From: Acidobacteriota bacterium
GTDB lineage: Bacteria > Actinomycetota > Acidimicrobiia > Spongiisociales > UBA5794
DNA length: 5,068 bases
Assembly (NCBI GenBank): GCA_004356175.1
Contig: SMXV01000106.1
Coordinates: 1 to 5,068 of the forward strand
Reading direction: 5' to 3'
A program made the position numbers and the translations under genes. The notes beneath the pieces were generated by a model. The model was given only the letters and a program-made list of their open reading frames with translations, was not told the DNA's origin and did not search any database. Every line of letters begins with the position of its first letter. The stretch's first letter is position 1. Positions 1 through 4,246 of this stretch are shown piece by piece.

Positions 1-145
1 CCCGCCACTCCCTGCCGAACTTGACGGCTGGCAGCTCGCCACTGCGCAACAGTGAAGTAACGACGAACGTCGACACATCCATGTATTCGCAGATGTCAGC
101 CACGGATAGCCACTGCTTGTCGAGCTCAACTCGTATTCGTTCCAT
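1..145 (-). CDS. Excisionase-family helix-turn-helix DNA-binding protein, N-terminal fragment
   Basis: Reading the minus strand from the ATG at 145-143 gives 48 codons with no stop before the window edge, so the C-terminus is missing. Residues about 12-48 form a winged helix-turn-helix of the MerR-like/excisionase (HTH_17) type. W-L-S-V-A-D-I-C-E-Y-M-D-V-S is the first helix and turn, V-V-T-S-L-L-R-S-G-E-L-P-A is the recognition helix and wing, and V-K-F-G-R-E-W-R is the usual end of the motif. Such domains occur in phage and plasmid excisionases, but also in small chromosomal regulators and as the front part of larger proteins. The fragment cannot separate these. No integrase, attachment site or phage gene is visible, so the family name should not be read as proof of a mobile element. 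No Shine-Dalgarno stands before the ATG. The family call is fairly secure and the function unknown. Confidence 0.72.
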   Translation of the reverse strand, partial: MERIRVELDKQWLSVADICEYMDVSTFVVTSLLRSGELPAVKFGREWR

Positions 146-151
146 GCCTAC

Positions 152-180
152 ACAATAGAACAGGTGCGCTGTTCGTTCCA
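152..180 (-). promoter_or_regulatory. Possible promoter and operator dyad of the HTH gene
   Basis: On the minus strand TATTGT (157-152) lies a few bases before the ATG and fits a -10 element. The -35 candidate TGGAAC (180-175) is poor. The 17 bases between them (158-174) form a perfect dyad, GAACAG-N5-CTGTTC. A dyad in the spacer of a promoter is a common position for a repressor site, and the encoded HTH protein could bind it. The -10 is so close to the ATG that the transcript would be leaderless or nearly so. The dyad is seen directly, while the promoter and operator roles are inferred. Confidence 0.35.
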
Positions 181-390
181 GACGTCCGAGAAATCTCTTG
201 CGCATCCGCGCCGAAAGACTTATCTTCGAGCGGGTACAAGCGAACCAATGAGTTGGCTGTCAGACGTTTCTGCCGAAAACAGCTTTCGATGAATCGCTTG
301 ATGCCGATACCAGTGGCACGACGCTGACGCGTCGCCCAGCGCGCCAGACAAATTGCGAGGCGCAGAACTGGATCGACATACCAAGATCGT

Positions 391-419
391 CCGCGCGTCA
401 GACACGATCTGATGCGCGG
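391..419. repeat. 12-bp hairpin with 5-nt loop
   Basis: CCGCGCGTCAGA (391-402) pairs with TCTGATGCGCGG (408-419) across the loop CACGA. Eleven pairs are Watson-Crick, and the remaining one (397/413) is a G-U wobble in plus-strand RNA. No T-run follows on either strand, so it is not a classical intrinsic terminator. It lies 15 bases before a second strong hairpin. Possible roles are an RNA structure, a protein-binding dyad or a remnant of one. Confidence 0.55.
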
Positions 420-434
420 TGCGGGCGGAGAAAC

Positions 435-460
435 AACACCGGTGGTTCACCACCGGTGTT
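435..460. terminator. Perfect 11-bp hairpin, possible terminator/insulator before arsR
   Basis: AACACCGGTGG (435-445) and CCACCGGTGTT (450-460) are perfect inverted repeats around the loop TTCA. On the plus strand the following bases, CGTTTGTCTT, are moderately T-rich, as in many high-GC terminators. On the minus strand the following bases, GTTTCTCC, are weaker. It ends 8 bases before the -35 of the arsR promoter, so it could stop read-through into that unit. No plus-strand gene is visible upstream that would need it. Each arm also contains CACCGGTG, itself a palindrome, at 437-444 and 451-458, so a protein-binding site is an alternative. Confidence 0.5.
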
Positions 461-468
461 CGTTTGTC

Positions 469-498
469 TTGACCGTGGCAGAACGACTTGCGTACTAT
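469..498 (+). promoter_or_regulatory. Sigma-70-type promoter of the arsR–SRPBCC unit
   Basis: TTGACC (469-474) and TACTAT (493-498) are separated by 18 bases and match the -35 and -10 consensus well. Transcription would begin near 505, about 20 bases before the ATG at 524. No Shine-Dalgarno lies in that short leader. The -10 overlaps the left arm of a palindrome at 496-517. Confidence 0.65.
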
Positions 499-517
499 GT
501 AACAATATGGTTACATA
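496..517. promoter_or_regulatory. Palindromic operator, probable ArsR autoregulation site
   Basis: TATGTAAC (496-503) and GTTACATA (510-517) are perfect 8-bp inverted arms. The 6-base centre AATATG is symmetric except for one pair (504/509), so the dyad is close to 22 bp long. It covers the end of the -10 and the presumed transcription start. This is the expected place and size for a site bound by a dimeric ArsR-family winged-helix protein that represses its own gene. The palindrome is seen, and binding by the adjacent gene product is inferred. Confidence 0.72.
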
Positions 518-523
518 CACACC

Positions 524-826
524 ATGAACGCAATGGCGGCCCTCGCCGACCCAACCAGAAGAGAGATCGTCGAGGTACTTCTCGCGGCGCCAGCTGACGC
601 CGGAACTCTTGCGCACATGTTCCCGATTAGCAGACCGGCGGTCTCTCGACACCTCAGGGTGTTGCGAGAGGCAGGAGTTGTGCGATCTGAGATTGTCGCG
701 CAGCGACGGATCTACCACATCGAATCAGCGCCGCTCAAAGAGATTGACGCCTGGATGGAGCGATATCGCGAATTCTGGACAGACCGCCTCGACAGACTCG
801 ATGCCCACCTACAAAAGGAAACATGA
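524..826 (+). CDS. ArsR-family winged-helix transcriptional repressor (SRPBCC-linked, non-metal type)
   Basis: A 100-residue protein with the whole ArsR fold. Helix 1 carries the family hallmark A-L-A-D-P-T-R-R (6-13). The recognition helix is S-R-P-A-V-S-R-H-L-R-V-L-R-E-A-G (36-51), and the wing is V-R-S-E-I-V-A-Q-R-R-I-Y-H-I (53-66). The C-terminal helix D-A-W-M-E-R-Y-R-E-F-W-T-D-R-L-D-R-L-D is typical of the ArsR subgroup paired with SRPBCC proteins. There is no cysteine, so the metal sites of ArsR/SmtB sensors are absent and the signal it senses is unknown. It probably acts as a dimer on the palindrome at 496-517 and represses its own unit. The ATG at 524 was chosen for its match to the family N-terminus. 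There is no Shine-Dalgarno, and the start lies about 20 bases from the predicted transcription start, so translation is probably from a very short leader. A second in-frame ATG (codon 4) cannot be excluded. The stop overlaps the next gene. Confidence 0.9.
   Translation: MNAMAALADPTRREIVEVLLAAPADAGTLAHMFPISRPAVSRHLRVLREAGVVRSEIVAQRRIYHIESAPLKEIDAWMERYREFWTDRLDRLDAHLQKET
814..819 (+). promoter_or_regulatory. Ribosome binding site bearing on the SRPBCC start
   Basis: AAAGGA lies inside the last codons of arsR. It is 3 bases before the ATG at 823, which overlaps the arsR stop as ATGA, and 9 bases before the in-frame ATG at 829. The spacing favours 829 slightly, while the ATGA overlap favours coupled translation from 823. 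The two products differ by two residues only. Confidence 0.5.
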
Positions 827-1302
827 CAATGTACGGACCACTAGGAAGCCTGGACAAGACAGCCGACGGAAACGTGATCACCTTCAATCGCACGCTTCCG
901 GCCCCGCCCGAGAAGGTGTGGGAAGCACTCACCACCTCAGACGGGGTCATGGCGTGGCTTGCGCCAATCGCCAGCATTGATGCACGTTCCGGCGGCGCCG
1001 TCGAGATCGAGTTCGATGACGAGAACACCGTCACAGGCGAGATCACTCAGTTCGACCCGTACTCGCGCTTCGCCCACACGTGGATCATCAACGGCGAAGT
1101 ACCGTCGGCTGTCAGTTGGGAACTGGTACCCGAAGGAGCCGGGACCGCGCTGACCCTCATCCACACCCAGTTGCCCGACGAGATGGCCGGTGGGTACACA
1201 CCGGGATGGCACGCCTTCATGGCCCGGCTTGATGCCATGCTGGCAGGCCAGCCACTGCCAGATTTCATGGACGTTGTGGGGAGTGTTGCCAGCTCGTACT
1301 GA
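823..1302 (+). CDS. SRPBCC-family (AHSA1/START-like) protein
   Basis: A 159-residue protein of the SRPBCC helix-grip fold, Aha1/AHSA1 C-terminal type. The opening strand is V-I-T-F-N-R-T-L-P (18-26). The next segment, A-P-P-E-K-V-W-E-A-L-T-T (27-38), is the helix signature of the family, followed by G-V-M-A-W-L (41-46). Then come a strand with G-G-A-V-E-I-E-F (58-65), the hairpin strands T-G-E-I-T-Q-F-D-P (71-79) and T-A-L-T-L-I-H-T (108-115), and the long closing helix G-W-H-A-F-M-A-R-L-D-A-M-L (128-140). Members have a deep hydrophobic cavity for small ligands, and many are uncharacterised. The name AHSA1 comes from the eukaryotic Hsp90 activator, but no chaperone role should be assumed here. 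No signal peptide or membrane segment is present, so it is cytosolic. It overlaps arsR by 4 bases (ATGA), so the two are co-transcribed and probably translationally coupled. A ligand that also relieves ArsR repression is a reasonable guess only. The ATG at 829 is an alternative start. Confidence 0.88.
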   Translation: MTMYGPLGSLDKTADGNVITFNRTLPAPPEKVWEALTTSDGVMAWLAPIASIDARSGGAVEIEFDDENTVTGEITQFDPYSRFAHTWIINGEVPSAVSWELVPEGAGTALTLIHTQLPDEMAGGYTPGWHAFMARLDAMLAGQPLPDFMDVVGSVASSY

Positions 1303-1304
1303 TG

Positions 1305-1321
1305 ACTCAGGTCAACTGAGT
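1305..1321. repeat. Short perfect dyad after the SRPBCC stop
   Basis: ACTCAG (1305-1310) and CTGAGT (1316-1321) form a 6-bp inverted repeat around GTCAA, two bases after the stop codon. It stands 10 bases before the larger terminator hairpin. ACTCAG recurs twice in the dnaK promoter region (1459 and 1483), but it also occurs inside coding sequence, so a shared role is weakly supported. Confidence 0.4.
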
Positions 1322-1331
1322 TCGACAATTC

Positions 1332-1374
1332 AGAGGGCTCGTCTCCGCGGTGTACCGCACGAGGCGAGCCCTCT
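1332..1374 (+). terminator. Intrinsic terminator of the arsR–SRPBCC unit
   Basis: AGAGGGCTCG (1332-1341) pairs perfectly with CGAGCCCTCT (1365-1374). Inside, a second stem GCGGT/ACCGC (1347-1351/1354-1358) closes a 2-base loop, with an internal loop between the two stems. The following bases, TGTTATTACG, are moderately T-rich. It lies 30 bases after the SRPBCC stop and separates that unit from the dnaK control region. Confidence 0.75.
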
Positions 1375-1440
1375 TGTTATTACGTGCAGAGTCCGACCGT
1401 GGCTAGCTCTGAAACATAACGCGTATAGTTCGCGAATTAT

Positions 1441-1467
1441 GGGAATTGATACGACTCGACTCAGGTT
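1441..1467 (+). promoter_or_regulatory. SigR/SigH-like stress promoter candidate for dnaK
   Basis: GGGAAT (1441-1446) is followed after 18 bases by GTT (1465-1467). The arrangement GGAAT-N18-GTT is the one used by actinobacterial ECF sigma factors of the SigR (Streptomyces) and SigH (Mycobacterium) group, and mycobacterial dnaK is known to depend on SigH. Transcription would start near 1474, giving a leader of about 64 bases. The motif is short, so a chance match is possible. The same bases also hold TTGATA (1446-1451) and TATAGT (1467-1472), which with only 15 bases between them make a poor sigma-70 pair. Confidence 0.5.
1445..1465. promoter_or_regulatory. Degenerate HAIR-like element (candidate HspR site)
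   Basis: HspR, the usual repressor of actinobacterial dnaK operons, binds HAIR, CTTGAGT-N7-ACTCAAG. Here ATTGATA (1445-1451) and ACTCAGG (1459-1465) have exactly the 7-base spacing. They match 4 of 7 and 6 of 7 positions, and the site overlaps the putative stress promoter. The match is weak on the left side, and hspR, often encoded after dnaJ, is outside the window. No CIRCE element (HrcA site) is present. Confidence 0.3.
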
Positions 1468-1471
1468 ATAG

Positions 1472-1501
1472 TTAATATACCAACTCAGTATTTACTATAT
1501 T
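1472..1501 (+). promoter_or_regulatory. Sigma-70-like promoter candidate for dnaK in an AT-rich stretch
   Basis: TTAATA (1472-1477; 4 of 6 to the -35 consensus) and TATATT (1496-1501; 5 of 6 to the -10 consensus) are separated by 18 bases. Bases 1465-1501 are strikingly AT-rich compared with the rest of the window, as expected for a promoter. The start would be near 1508, about 30 bases before the ATG. ACTCAG (1483-1488), a direct repeat of the copy at 1459-1464, lies in the spacer. Confidence 0.5.
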
Positions 1502-1537
1502 GTGCCACGCAGGTAGTACAACGCAAGGAGCAACACC

Positions 1538-3391
1538 ATGGCAACAGCCGTAGGAATCGACCTCGGAACCACGAACTCAGTCATCTCGGTCCTTGAGGCC
1601 GGAGATCCAACCGTTATTCCAAACGCGGAAGGCAACAGAACGACCCCATCGGTCGTTGCATTCGCAAAGAATGGCGAAGTACTCGTTGGCGAGCAGGCAA
1701 AACGCCAGGCCATCACCAACCCTGACCGCACGATCCGTTCTGTGAAGCGCCAGATGGGCACGGACTGGACAATCGATGTCGACGGCAAGTCCTTCACGCC
1801 ACAAGAGATCTCTGCCCGCATTCTTCAGAAACTTAAGGCAGATGCAGAGGCCTATCTCGGCGAGCCAGTCACCAAGGCGGTCATCACCGTGCCCGCGTAC
1901 TTCGGTGACGCTCAGCGCCAGGCAACGAAAGAAGCCGGACAAATTGCGGGTCTCGAGGTTGAGCGAATCGTCAATGAGCCAACTGCCGCAGCTCTGGCAT
2001 ACGGCCTCGACAAGAAACAGCACGAAGAGACGATCTTGGTCTTCGACCTCGGTGGCGGAACATTTGACGTGTCCGTGCTCGAAATTGGAGAGGGCGTCTT
2101 TGAGGTCAAGTCGACCGCAGGTGACACCACCCTCGGAGGCGACGACTGGGACGAGAAGATCATCGACTGGATCGTCGAAGGTTTCAAGGCAGAGAACGGC
2201 GTCGACCTCTCCGCCGACGCCATGGCTCTGACACGACTCAAGGAAGCTGCGGAGAAGGCGAAGATTGAGCTCTCCACTGTGCAAGAGACGGAGATCAACC
2301 TGCCATTCATCACAGCAACGGCCGACGGTCCAATCCATCTGCTCAGAACCCTGAAGCGATCCGAATTCGAGCAAATGACAGACGACCTGCTTTCGCGGGT
2401 ACGTGCGCCATTCAAGCGCGCAATCTCAGACGCCGGAATCGCTCTCTCGGACCTCGATCACGTCATCCTGGTTGGTGGGTCGACCCGCATGCCAGCGGTT
2501 CATGCACTCGTGACCGACCTCGGGGGCAAGGAACCAAACAAGGGTGTGAACCCCGACGAGGTCGTTGCCCTTGGTGCAGCGATTCAAGCCGGAGTGCTGT
2601 CCGGAGATGTGTCTGACATCCTTCTGCTTGACGTCACTCCCCTCACGCTCGGCGTGGAGACCGAGGGAAGCGTGTTCACGAAGATGATTGAACGCAATAC
2701 AACAATCCCTACACGTCGTTCGGAGATCTTCACCACGGCTGCAAACAACCAGCCCGAGGTCGAAATTCACGTGATGCAGGGCGAACGTGCAATGGCAACA
2801 GACAACATGAGCCTTGGACGTTTCAAACTGCTTGACATTCCGCCGGCGCCCCGTGGTATTCCCCAGGTAGAGGTCACGTTCGATATCGATGCGAACGGCA
2901 TCGTATCAGTCTCGGCAAAGGATCTTGGCACCGGCAAGTCCCAGCAGGTCACCATCACTGGTGGCACGGCGCTTGACAGCGACACGATCGACCAGATGAT
3001 CAAGGACGCTGAGGCGTATGCAGCTGAGGATGCTGAGCGCAAAGATGCGGCCGAGAGCCGCAACTCGGCTGAGCACTCCGTCTACACCGTTGGCAAGCAG
3101 CTCGCGGAGCACGGCGAGGCCCTGACTGACGACGACAAGTCACCCATACAGGAGAAACTTGACGAGCTCAAGACACTTCTTGAGGATGACAGCGCGTCGA
3201 CCGACTCGCTCAAGGAGGCCACGAGTGCCCTCATGGAGTCTGCCCAGATCATCGGTGAGAAGATCTACGAGGCGGCCCAGGCAGAAGCAGCCGCAGCGTC
3301 GGCCAGCGACACAACCGAAGGTGGAAACAACGATGGTGTTGTGGAAGCAGAGGTCGTCGATGCCGAGGTTGTCGAGGACGAAGAGGCCTAG
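1538..3391 (+). CDS. dnaK: Molecular chaperone DnaK (Hsp70)
   Basis: A full-length 617-residue Hsp70, the ATP-dependent cytosolic chaperone that holds unfolded segments with DnaJ and GrpE as partners. Nucleotide-binding domain motifs are G-I-D-L-G-T-T-N-S (6-14, phosphate 1), [11 protein letters not shown] (146-156), [10 protein letters not shown] (170-179, phosphate 2) and V-G-G-S-T-R-M-P (312-319, adenosine site). The hydrophobic linker [11 protein letters not shown] is at 362-372. The substrate-binding beta domain follows to about 480, including [21 protein letters not shown] (435-455), and then the helical lid. The C-terminal tail (from about 590) is acidic and rich in Glu, Val and Asp, as in actinobacterial DnaK. 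The N-terminal insert of Gram-negative DnaK is absent. No cysteine is present. In V-P-A-Y-F-G-D-A-Q, Gly stands where Asn is usual (residue 123). The start is firm: AAGGAG (1525-1530) lies 7 bases before the ATG, and M-A-x-A-V-G-I-D is the family N-terminus. Stop at 3389-3391. Confidence 0.98.
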   Translation: MATAVGIDLGTTNSVISVLEAGDPTVIPNAEGNRTTPSVVAFAKNGEVLVGEQAKRQAITNPDRTIRSVKRQMGTDWTIDVDGKSFTPQEISARILQKLKADAEAYLGEPVTKAVITVPAYFGDAQRQATKEAGQIAGLEVERIVNEPTAAALAYGLDKKQHEETILVFDLGGGTFDVSVLEIGEGVFEVKSTAGDTTLGGDDWDEKIIDWIVEGFKAENGVDLSADAMALTRLKEAAEKAKIELSTVQETEINLPFITATADGPIHLLRTLKRSEFEQMTDDLLSRVRAPFKRAISDAGIALSDLDHVILVGGSTRMPAVHALVTDLGGKEPNKGVNPDEVVALGAAIQAGVLSGDVSDILLLDVTPLTLGVETEGSVFTKMIERNTTIPTRRSEIFTTAANNQPEVEIHVMQGERAMATDNMSLGRFKLLDIPPAPRGIPQVEVTFDIDANGIVSVSAKDLGTGKSQQVTITGGTALDSDTIDQMIKDAEAYAAEDAERKDAAESRNSAEHSVYTVGKQLAEHGEALTDDDKSPIQEKLDELKTLLEDDSASTDSLKEATSALMESAQIIGEKIYEAAQAEAAAASASDTTEGGNNDGVVEAEVVDAEVVEDEEA

Positions 3392-3409
3392 AAGAGTGTT
3401 GATTAGTGC

Positions 3410-3434
3410 CGTCTGCCAAATCGGCGATCAGACG
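3410..3434. repeat. Short stem-loop just after dnaK
   Basis: CGTCTG (3410-3415) and CAGACG (3429-3434) are perfect 6-bp inverted repeats with a 13-base loop, 19 bases after the dnaK stop. No T-run follows. It precedes a stronger stem-loop at 3454-3488, and the two together may act in mRNA processing or stability. Confidence 0.35.
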
Positions 3435-3453
3435 CCTCAGTCGCAAAGGACAA

Positions 3454-3488
3454 GGTTTCGTCACTCCTTATGTTGGAATGACGGAACC
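3454..3488 (+). other. Strong stem-loop in the dnaK–grpE spacer, no T-run
   Basis: Bases 3454-3467 (GGTTTCGTCACTCC) pair with 3475-3488 (GGAATGACGGAACC) around the 7-base loop TTATGTT. Of 14 positions, 12 are Watson-Crick, one is a U-G wobble (3458/3484) and one is a C-A mismatch (3464/3478). The bases after it are GC-rich with no T-run, so it is not a standard intrinsic terminator. A stem in this place could reduce read-through, protect the dnaK message from 3' decay, or mark a cleavage site. Those would lower grpE–dnaJ relative to dnaK. The structure is seen, and the role is inferred. Confidence 0.55.
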
Positions 3489-3616
3489 GAGGCCACAGCG
3501 TGTGGGGAAGGATGGTCGTCGAGGCGGCTGACATGCATTATCCGACGCTCTCCTGGTCGCTTGGACGCAGGCAGCCGGATCGGAACCTACGTGCAACGTG
3601 GCACCATGGAGACACC

Positions 3617-4243
3617 ATGACTGATACATCACTACCAGCCAACACAGTGCCCCTTGACGAAGATACGTCGGACTCCACAGTCGAGTCACCCGAGATCGTT
3701 GAGCCTGTTGTTGTTCACACGCCCGAGTCGCTCGGACTTGAGCTCCCGGAGGACCGCGTCCTGAGCGACGAGCTTCTCTTGAGCGAGCTCGGCGAGACGC
3801 GTGCGAAGGCAGCAGAACTGTTCAGCAGCTTTCAGCGTGTTTCTGCCGAGCTGGACAACTACCGGAAACGCACAGAACGCGACCGCGCCGAAACGGTCAT
3901 CCGCGCCAGCCAGCGCGTAATCGAGTCTCTGCTCCCGGCTCTCGACAGCCTCGATGCGGCCATCGGAATCGAACCGACAACAGACGGTGAGACGAGGATG
4001 CTCGACGGCATGAAGAGCACGCACGCCCAGATACTTGAGGCACTCAGGAGCGACGGCTTCGAGGAAATTCTCGCTATCGGCGCCACATTCGACCCTGCGC
4101 TGCACGAAGCAGTCTCGGTAATTTCGGGCGATGGCGAGCAGGTGGTGCATGAGGTCGTACGCAAGGGATACTCCATCAGTGGACGCGTCATTCGTCCAGC
4201 ACTGGTTGTGGTGGGACACCGACCCAGCGAGGACAGCGAGTAG
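3617..4243 (+). CDS. grpE: GrpE, nucleotide exchange factor for DnaK
   Basis: A 208-residue cytosolic co-chaperone that dimerises and releases ADP from DnaK. The first ~50 residues are acidic and disordered-looking, as in most GrpE proteins. A long alpha-helical, coiled-coil region follows (about 50-115), with A-E-L-D-N-Y-R-K-R-T-E-R-D (77-89) and V-I-E-S-L-L-P-A-L-D-S-L-D (101-113), the conserved dimer helix. The C-terminal beta domain that contacts DnaK carries F-D-P-A-L-H-E-A-V (158-166) and the signature R-K-G-Y-S-I-S-G-R-V-I-R-P-A-L-V-V-V (182-199). The ATG at 3617 was chosen because GGAGA (3608-3612) lies just before it and the product begins with the usual acidic stretch. The frame stays open back to a GTG at 3500, but that extension is basic and unlike GrpE. 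The 225-base gap after dnaK is longer than usual for this operon, while dnaJ follows only 3 bases after the stop. Confidence 0.95.
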   Translation: MTDTSLPANTVPLDEDTSDSTVESPEIVEPVVVHTPESLGLELPEDRVLSDELLLSELGETRAKAAELFSSFQRVSAELDNYRKRTERDRAETVIRASQRVIESLLPALDSLDAAIGIEPTTDGETRMLDGMKSTHAQILEALRSDGFEEILAIGATFDPALHEAVSVISGDGEQVVHEVVRKGYSISGRVIRPALVVVGHRPSEDSE

Positions 4244-4246
4244 ACC

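Larger units (their letters stand above)
146..468. other. Gap without a convincing gene; rich in inverted repeats
   Basis: This stretch between the divergent HTH and ArsR genes has no reading frame with a recognisable motif, a good start and a ribosome site. It holds a short stem at 319-334 (CGACGC-TGAC-GCGTCG), a 12-bp stem at 391-419 and an 11-bp stem at 435-460, besides the dyad at 158-174. One minus-strand frame is open from about 447 down to about 127 but has no ATG and no recognised motif. The gap may be a decayed gene, a structured untranslated or small RNA region, or plain regulatory DNA. I see no tRNA or other known RNA fold. Confidence 0.5.

Noticed and set aside
1..145. Prophage or integrative element at the left edge
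   Set aside because: Only an excisionase-type HTH domain is visible. No integrase, att repeat or other phage gene supports it, and the domain is common in ordinary regulators.
158..174. LexA/SOS box
   Set aside because: Actinobacterial LexA sites have GAAC-N4-GTTC, whereas here the GAAC and GTTC halves are 9 bases apart.
127..447. Second minus-strand frame open across the gap and into the HTH gene start
   Set aside because: It has no ATG, no convincing alternative start and no recognised motif. A decayed gene is possible but not supportable.
220..453. Minus-strand 77-codon frame in the left gap
   Set aside because: It starts inside the 435-460 hairpin, has no ribosome site, and its composition resembles no known protein.
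1305..1488. ACTCAG/CTGAGT as a repeated regulatory word shared by the terminator region and dnaK promoter
   Set aside because: The same hexamer also occurs in coding sequence (1045, 1575, 4042, 4896), so its presence in the intergenic region is weak evidence.
1375..1537. CIRCE element (HrcA operator) before dnaK
   Set aside because: No TTAGCACTC-N9-GAGTGCTAA or close variant is present.
1577..2374. Long minus-strand open frame inside dnaK (265 codons)
   Set aside because: It is entirely opposite the conserved ATPase domain of dnaK and has no motif of its own.
3500..3616. N-terminal extension of grpE back to a GTG at 3500
   Set aside because: The added 39 residues are basic and Trp/His-rich, unlike GrpE. 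The ATG at 3617 has its own GGAGA site and an acidic, family-like beginning.
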